Shown here piece by piece: positions 7,401 through 9,113 of a stretch of DNA of 9,113 bases (positions within the stretch are counted from its first letter, which is position 1; each line of letters begins with the position of its first letter). A program made the translations under genes and the position numbers. This DNA is from Caldifarciminota bacterium. Lineage in GTDB: Bacteria > Hydrothermota > Hydrothermia > B15-G9 > DRBW01. The stretch covers positions 1 to 9,113 of the forward strand of contig DRBW01000050.1 in the NCBI GenBank assembly GCA_011042705.1. The letters run 5' to 3'. The notes under the pieces were generated by a model. It was not told where the DNA came from, searched no databases, and saw only the letters and a program-made list of their open reading frames with translations.

Positions 7401-7590
7401 CGAGCTGGGACATGACGCCGCCGATGGCCGACGATCTATCGAGGAGGTAGACCTTAAACCCGTTGTCAACCAGGTCGAGGGAGGCCTGCATCCCGGCCAC
7501 GCCGCCTCCCACTACCAGGACGGCGCCCACCTCTCTCCTCGGAGAGACAAGCTTACCCTTTAAAGCGCTGTACCTTTCCTTTGCCGGCAT
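4471..7590 (-). CDS. hdrA: HdrA-like electron-bifurcating flavoprotein with two tandem HdrA modules
   Basis: A 1039-residue protein, well above the roughly 650 of standard HdrA, with an uninterrupted frame. Module 1 (about 24-445) has an FAD-binding VVGGGVAGMQ motif at residues 27-36, the DCAMCILAPKLVECGR segment (71-86) and an inserted two-cluster ferredoxin (C124, C127, C130, C134 and C171, C174, C177, C181). It also has a CVGSRD...CSAVCC motif (C264, C277, C281, C282). Residues 463-600 are the usual HdrA N-terminal domain (GVFICHCGINIG, NLYTCSQDTQ, VVASCTPRTHEP). Module 2 (about 604-935) has its own VIGGGVAGMT motif and CVGSRN...CSRICC (C756, C767, C771, C772) but no inserted ferredoxin. 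A second two-cluster ferredoxin closes the protein (C951, C954, C957, C961; C987, C990, C993, C997). HdrA splits electron pairs on FAD between ferredoxin and HdrBC. Two flavins are predicted here; which one bifurcates is not known. It lies 3 bases after the long mvhD and overlaps the short mvhD by 4. Confidence 0.95.
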   Translation of the reverse strand: MPAKERYSALKGKLVSPRREVGAVLVVGGGVAGMQASLDLVDNGFKVYLLDRSSAIGGVMSQLDKTFPTNDCAMCILAPKLVECGRNLNIELLTLSEIESISGEPGNFEVKIKRHPRYIDPEKCTGCGECARHCPVRAINEYNEGLDLREGIYVRYPQAVPRSYLIDRDTCVGCGLCENLCLANAINYNDKERIETIHVGAIILTPGFSAFDASRKKEYGWGKYANVVTSMQYERILSASGPFAGHVMRPSDGKIPKKIAWIQCVGSRDVRIGNEYCSAVCCMYATKQAVMTKEHEADIEPTIFYMDMRCYGKGFERYYVNAQKNSGVRFIRSRVASVEEDPETKDIIIKYETDGQLKEERFDLVVLSVGLEAPSKSEELADVLDFDLNQYSFAKTHDSSPLATTREGVFVAGAFQGPKDIPESVMQGSAAVAEAAALLANARNTLIKEKKYPEERDVEGEEPRIGVFICHCGINIGAYVNVPEVVEYAKKLKYVVHAEDNLYTCSQDTQNKIKEVIKEKKLNRVVVASCTPRTHEPLFQETLKDAGLNPYLFEMANIREQCSWIHMSNREEATQKAKDLVRMAVAKAAHLFPLKEMYLDVNQSALVIGGGVAGMTAALEIAKGGYDVFIVEKEKELGGMLKEIYYTTWSDDMQAFLASLRNQVRNNERITIYTGAEVEKIEGFVGQYKTTIKQGSKRKTIEHGVIILATGAEGYKPKEYMYGKDKRVVTQHELEEMIANNKIDPKALKRVVMIQCVGSRNDEHLYCSRICCTQAMKNAKKLLQKNPKLQLFVLNKDIRTYGFREKWYNDVRDMGGVFIRYTDDRKPEVVKEGNRLVVKAFDPEIQDWIEIPVDLLVLSTGIVPRSENQEMAKLLKVPLNEDGFFLEAHVKLRPVDFATEGVFLAGSAHSPKFVEESIVQAKAAAARAQTIISKPKYRAEPTIAAVNEEICDGCGVCEPVCEYSAIEIVQDKEDPSKKKAKVNEALCKGCGACIAACPSGAMEQKGFTSEQIYAMIEAALKPELFEVTEEKVGAREGAK

Positions 7591-7593
7591 ATC

Positions 7594-8352
7594 TCACCTC
7601 ACACTCTGAAATCTTGGGACCCTGTCCACAAAATCGACGAGCTGGGCCTTCTCCCTTCTCTGCATCTCGACCAGCGCGCTGAAAACCTCTTTCGGCGATC
7701 TGTTGAGCTTCTCAGCCAGTTCCACGGTGGACATGGGTCCTTTCCGCGTCAGATAAGTTATCTGGGCTATAAGGAATTCCTGCTTTATCCTTTCTTCCAG
7801 CATCTTCTTGAAGTCCTCCTCGTTTCTGATCTCGCCGTAGGCATCCTCCACGGTGACGAGCGTCCATTCCCTGCCAACGAGCCACTTGATGTCCTCGTCC
7901 TGAAGGGTAAGATCGGCGAGCTCGAAGAGATCCTTTACCTTTTCCTTGGTCTTCCCGATCTCAGATCCTATGGGACCGAGATTTTTTATCTTCTCATAGA
8001 AAGCATCGTAAACCGTCAGTATCTCGGTATCCGATTCCAGATTCAGGTGCAGCCTGTCGGGGCTGAGTCCCATGAGTTCCAGAACGAGCTTATAGGCATG
8101 GCTCCATCTCTCCGCCTGGAAGTTCCCCGTCCTGTAGTTACAGGAGCCCTTTTCGCATCCCATAACGAGAACGCCGTCGGCACCGCTTTTAAAGGCATTC
8201 GTCACTATTTCCGGGTTGATCCTTCCCGAACAGGGTACCCTGATGAAACTCACTTTCTTGGGGAAATAGAGCCTGGTTATGCCGATAAAATCTGCCGATT
8301 GCAGTGAACACCAATCGCAAACAAAGGGAACTATTTTCGGCTCAAACATCAT
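7594..8352 (-). CDS. MvhD-like [2Fe-2S] protein with C-terminal winged-helix-like domain (long copy)
   Basis: A 252-residue protein. Residues 1-130 form an MvhD domain with C12 and C15 (VCDWCS), C41 (PCSGRINP), C66 and C71 (GCEKGSCNY) and the following TGN, matching the cysteine pattern of the short copy in this operon. The remaining 120 residues are not in ordinary MvhD: a charged helical linker (132-195), then a segment that looks like a winged helix (about 196-247; ITYLTRKGPMSTVELAEKL, NRSPKEVFSALVEMQRREKA, then a short strand-like LVDFVDRVPRF). It probably passes electrons to or from HdrA as a second adaptor. The tail could serve in protein docking or, less likely, DNA binding. Two start codons are adjacent: the ATG at 8352 overlaps the upstream stop as ATGA, while the ATG at 8349 has better spacing (6 bases) from GGAGGT. 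The choice changes only one residue. Confidence 0.9.
   Translation of the reverse strand: MMFEPKIVPFVCDWCSLQSADFIGITRLYFPKKVSFIRVPCSGRINPEIVTNAFKSGADGVLVMGCEKGSCNYRTGNFQAERWSHAYKLVLELMGLSPDRLHLNLESDTEILTVYDAFYEKIKNLGPIGSEIGKTKEKVKDLFELADLTLQDEDIKWLVGREWTLVTVEDAYGEIRNEEDFKKMLEERIKQEFLIAQITYLTRKGPMSTVELAEKLNRSPKEVFSALVEMQRREKAQLVDFVDRVPRFQSVR
7618..7806 (-). other. Winged-helix-like extension of the long MvhD protein
   Basis: This stretch encodes residues 183-245 of the long MvhD-like protein. The pattern is a helix (EERIKQEFLIAQITYL), then a turn, then TVELAEKL and SPKEVFSALVEMQRR, which read as the helix-turn-helix pair, followed by a strand-like LVDFV. It resembles small winged-helix domains used for DNA binding or protein contacts. 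The assignment is from pattern alone and needs structure prediction. Confidence 0.6.
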
Positions 8353-9014
8353 GCCACCTCCAGTAGTTCGGCGATCGTCTCGAAAGCTTTCTCATCGGTG
8401 AAGTATCTCATCTTTATGGCGTCCCTCGGGCAGGAGGCAGCACAGATGCCGCAACCTTTGCAGAGGTCCTGGTTGATCTGGGATTTTCTGCCCTTCTCTG
8501 TGTCCACCAGCTTTATGGCTCCTCTCAGGCAGAGCGTCTCGCACAATCCGCAGCCGATGCAGGCATCCTGATCCACGTATTCCACCTCTTCTATGATCAG
8601 GACGTTATTCGGACATGCCTCCACACAGGCCGGCGGCCTGTCCATAAAACACTTGTCGCACTTCAGCACCCGGTGGCCGATCTGGTCCACCATGATGGTG
8701 CCGAAGGAGCACATCTTGAGGCACGTCCAGCACCCCACGCATTTTTCCTCGTCCACCAGGACCATGCCCGTTGTGGGGTCCCTGTGCATGGCACCGGTGA
8801 TGCAGGCGAAAAGGCAGGTGGGGTCCTCACAGTGTCTGCACTGTATGGGCATGGGCTTCGTCCCGCCCATGGATATCCCCACGTGCATCCGCCTCGCGGC
8901 GAGGAGGGCCTCCACACCCACGGCCTCGCCCTTGACCTCGCCGAGGTGCTTTTCGGCACAGGCCACCTCGCAGGCACGGCAACCAACGCAATGATCTATG
9001 TCGGCCAGTATCAT
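8349..9014 (-). CDS. CooF/HycB-like polyferredoxin with six predicted [4Fe-4S] clusters
   Basis: A 221-residue electron-transfer protein with 24 cysteines, all of them in six four-cysteine groups. The first four groups follow the CooF/HycB/DmsB pattern: C9, C12, C15, C19; C59, C62, C67, C71 (CRHCEDPTCLFAC); C92, C95, C98, C102; and C119, C122, C130, C134 (CDKCFMDRPPACVEAC). Two bacterial ferredoxin motifs are added at the C-terminus: C152, C155, C158, C162 and C185, C188, C191, C195. There is no signal peptide or membrane segment. CooF-type proteins carry electrons from enzymes such as CO dehydrogenase, formate dehydrogenase or hydrogenases; the partner here is not identified. The ATG at 9014 follows GAGGAG closely and lies 9 bases after the upstream stop. 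The gene overlaps the long mvhD by 4 bases, so its product probably feeds or drains the Hdr complex. Confidence 0.9.
   Translation of the reverse strand: MILADIDHCVGCRACEVACAEKHLGEVKGEAVGVEALLAARRMHVGISMGGTKPMPIQCRHCEDPTCLFACITGAMHRDPTTGMVLVDEEKCVGCWTCLKMCSFGTIMVDQIGHRVLKCDKCFMDRPPACVEACPNNVLIIEEVEYVDQDACIGCGLCETLCLRGAIKLVDTEKGRKSQINQDLCKGCGICAASCPRDAIKMRYFTDEKAFETIAELLEVA
8356..8361 (-). promoter_or_regulatory. Ribosome binding site of the long mvhD-like gene (GGAGGT)
   Basis: GGAGGT on the minus strand lies 3 bases before the first possible ATG (8352) and 6 bases before the second (8349). The normal spacing favours the second ATG, whereas the ATGA overlap with the upstream stop favours the first. 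The site lies inside the end of the polyferredoxin gene. Confidence 0.7.
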
Positions 9015-9023
9015 AACTCCTCC

Positions 9024-9113
9024 TCAGTAAATGAAAGTGGCCTTTTCCTCGAGGAGGGCATCTTTAACCCTCCCAATCTCCACAGCTTTTCGGATAAACC
9101 GGTTGATTCCGCC
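9024..9113 (-). CDS. C-terminal end of an unidentified upstream protein (partial)
   Basis: Reading the minus strand from the right edge gives 29 codons followed by TGA at 9026-9024. The peptide begins GGINRFIRKAVEIGRV and ends in ATFIY; it is basic then acidic, probably helical, and has no cysteines. The stop is 9 bases before the polyferredoxin start and the ribosome binding site lies between them, which supports a co-transcribed gene in this frame. I do not recognise the family. A redox enzyme that uses the adjacent polyferredoxin is a reasonable guess from context only. Confidence 0.6.
   Translation of the reverse strand, partial: GGINRFIRKAVEIGRVKDALLEEKATFIY

Noticed and set aside
6706..7563. 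Long open frame (285 codons) on the plus strand opposite hdrA
   Set aside because: It is a shadow of the first HdrA module; there is no domain pattern and no independent support such as a ribosome binding site with family-like sequence.
4471..7590. HdrA duplication as an assembly chimera or gene fusion error
   Set aside because: The frame is continuous, the two halves differ strongly in sequence, and they have complementary rather than identical domain content, which a misassembly of a single gene would not give.
9012..9026. Search for a promoter or terminator in the short gap before the polyferredoxin gene
   Set aside because: The 9-base gap is filled by the ribosome binding site; there is no room for a promoter and no hairpin with a T-run. 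The same holds for all other junctions.
9024..9113. Assignment of the upstream partial gene as a CO dehydrogenase because of the CooF-like neighbour
   Set aside because: The visible 29 residues show no motif I can match to CO dehydrogenase or to any other named enzyme, so the identity is left open.

Overview
This window is one continuous, tightly packed gene cluster in which every supported gene is on the minus strand, so it reads from right to left. It encodes an apparently complete electron-bifurcating [NiFe]-hydrogenase/heterodisulfide-reductase-like complex (MvhADG-HdrABC type) plus extra iron-sulfur electron-transfer proteins. The host is a strict anaerobe using ferredoxin-based H2 metabolism. 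Strong GGAGG-type ribosome binding sites, ATG starts and overlapping genes fit an anaerobic bacterium such as a sulfate reducer or syntroph of the Desulfobacterota type. An archaeon (Archaeoglobi- or ANME-like) cannot be excluded from this sequence alone.

Order of transcription: the last 29 codons of an unidentified gene (9113-9024); a 221-residue CooF/HycB-like protein with six predicted [4Fe-4S] sites; a 252-residue MvhD-like [2Fe-2S] protein with a C-terminal winged-helix-like extension; a 1039-residue HdrA made of two HdrA-type flavoprotein modules; a normal-sized MvhD; the hydrogenase small subunit MvhG; the catalytic large subunit MvhA; a hydrogenase maturation endopeptidase; HdrC; and the first 201 codons of HdrB, which runs off the left edge. 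Neighbouring genes overlap or are separated by at most 9 bases, so there is no gap of note. No promoter, terminator, RNA gene, repeat array or mobile element was found; the promoter must lie to the right of the window.

How the parts should work together, from what is known of group 3c hydrogenases: MvhA oxidises H2, MvhG carries electrons to the [2Fe-2S] protein MvhD, and MvhD passes them to HdrA. The HdrA flavin splits the electron pairs: one electron goes through HdrA ferredoxin domains to ferredoxin and the other through HdrC to the HdrB non-cubane clusters, where a disulfide or similar acceptor is reduced. The HdrB cysteine pattern is intact as far as it can be seen.

The features that depart from the textbook complex are the tandem HdrA, the second MvhD with a winged-helix-like tail, and the six-cluster polyferredoxin next to an unknown upstream enzyme. 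My inference is that this HdrA may act as a hub with two electron inlets, one from H2 through the short MvhD and one from another donor through the long MvhD and the polyferredoxin.
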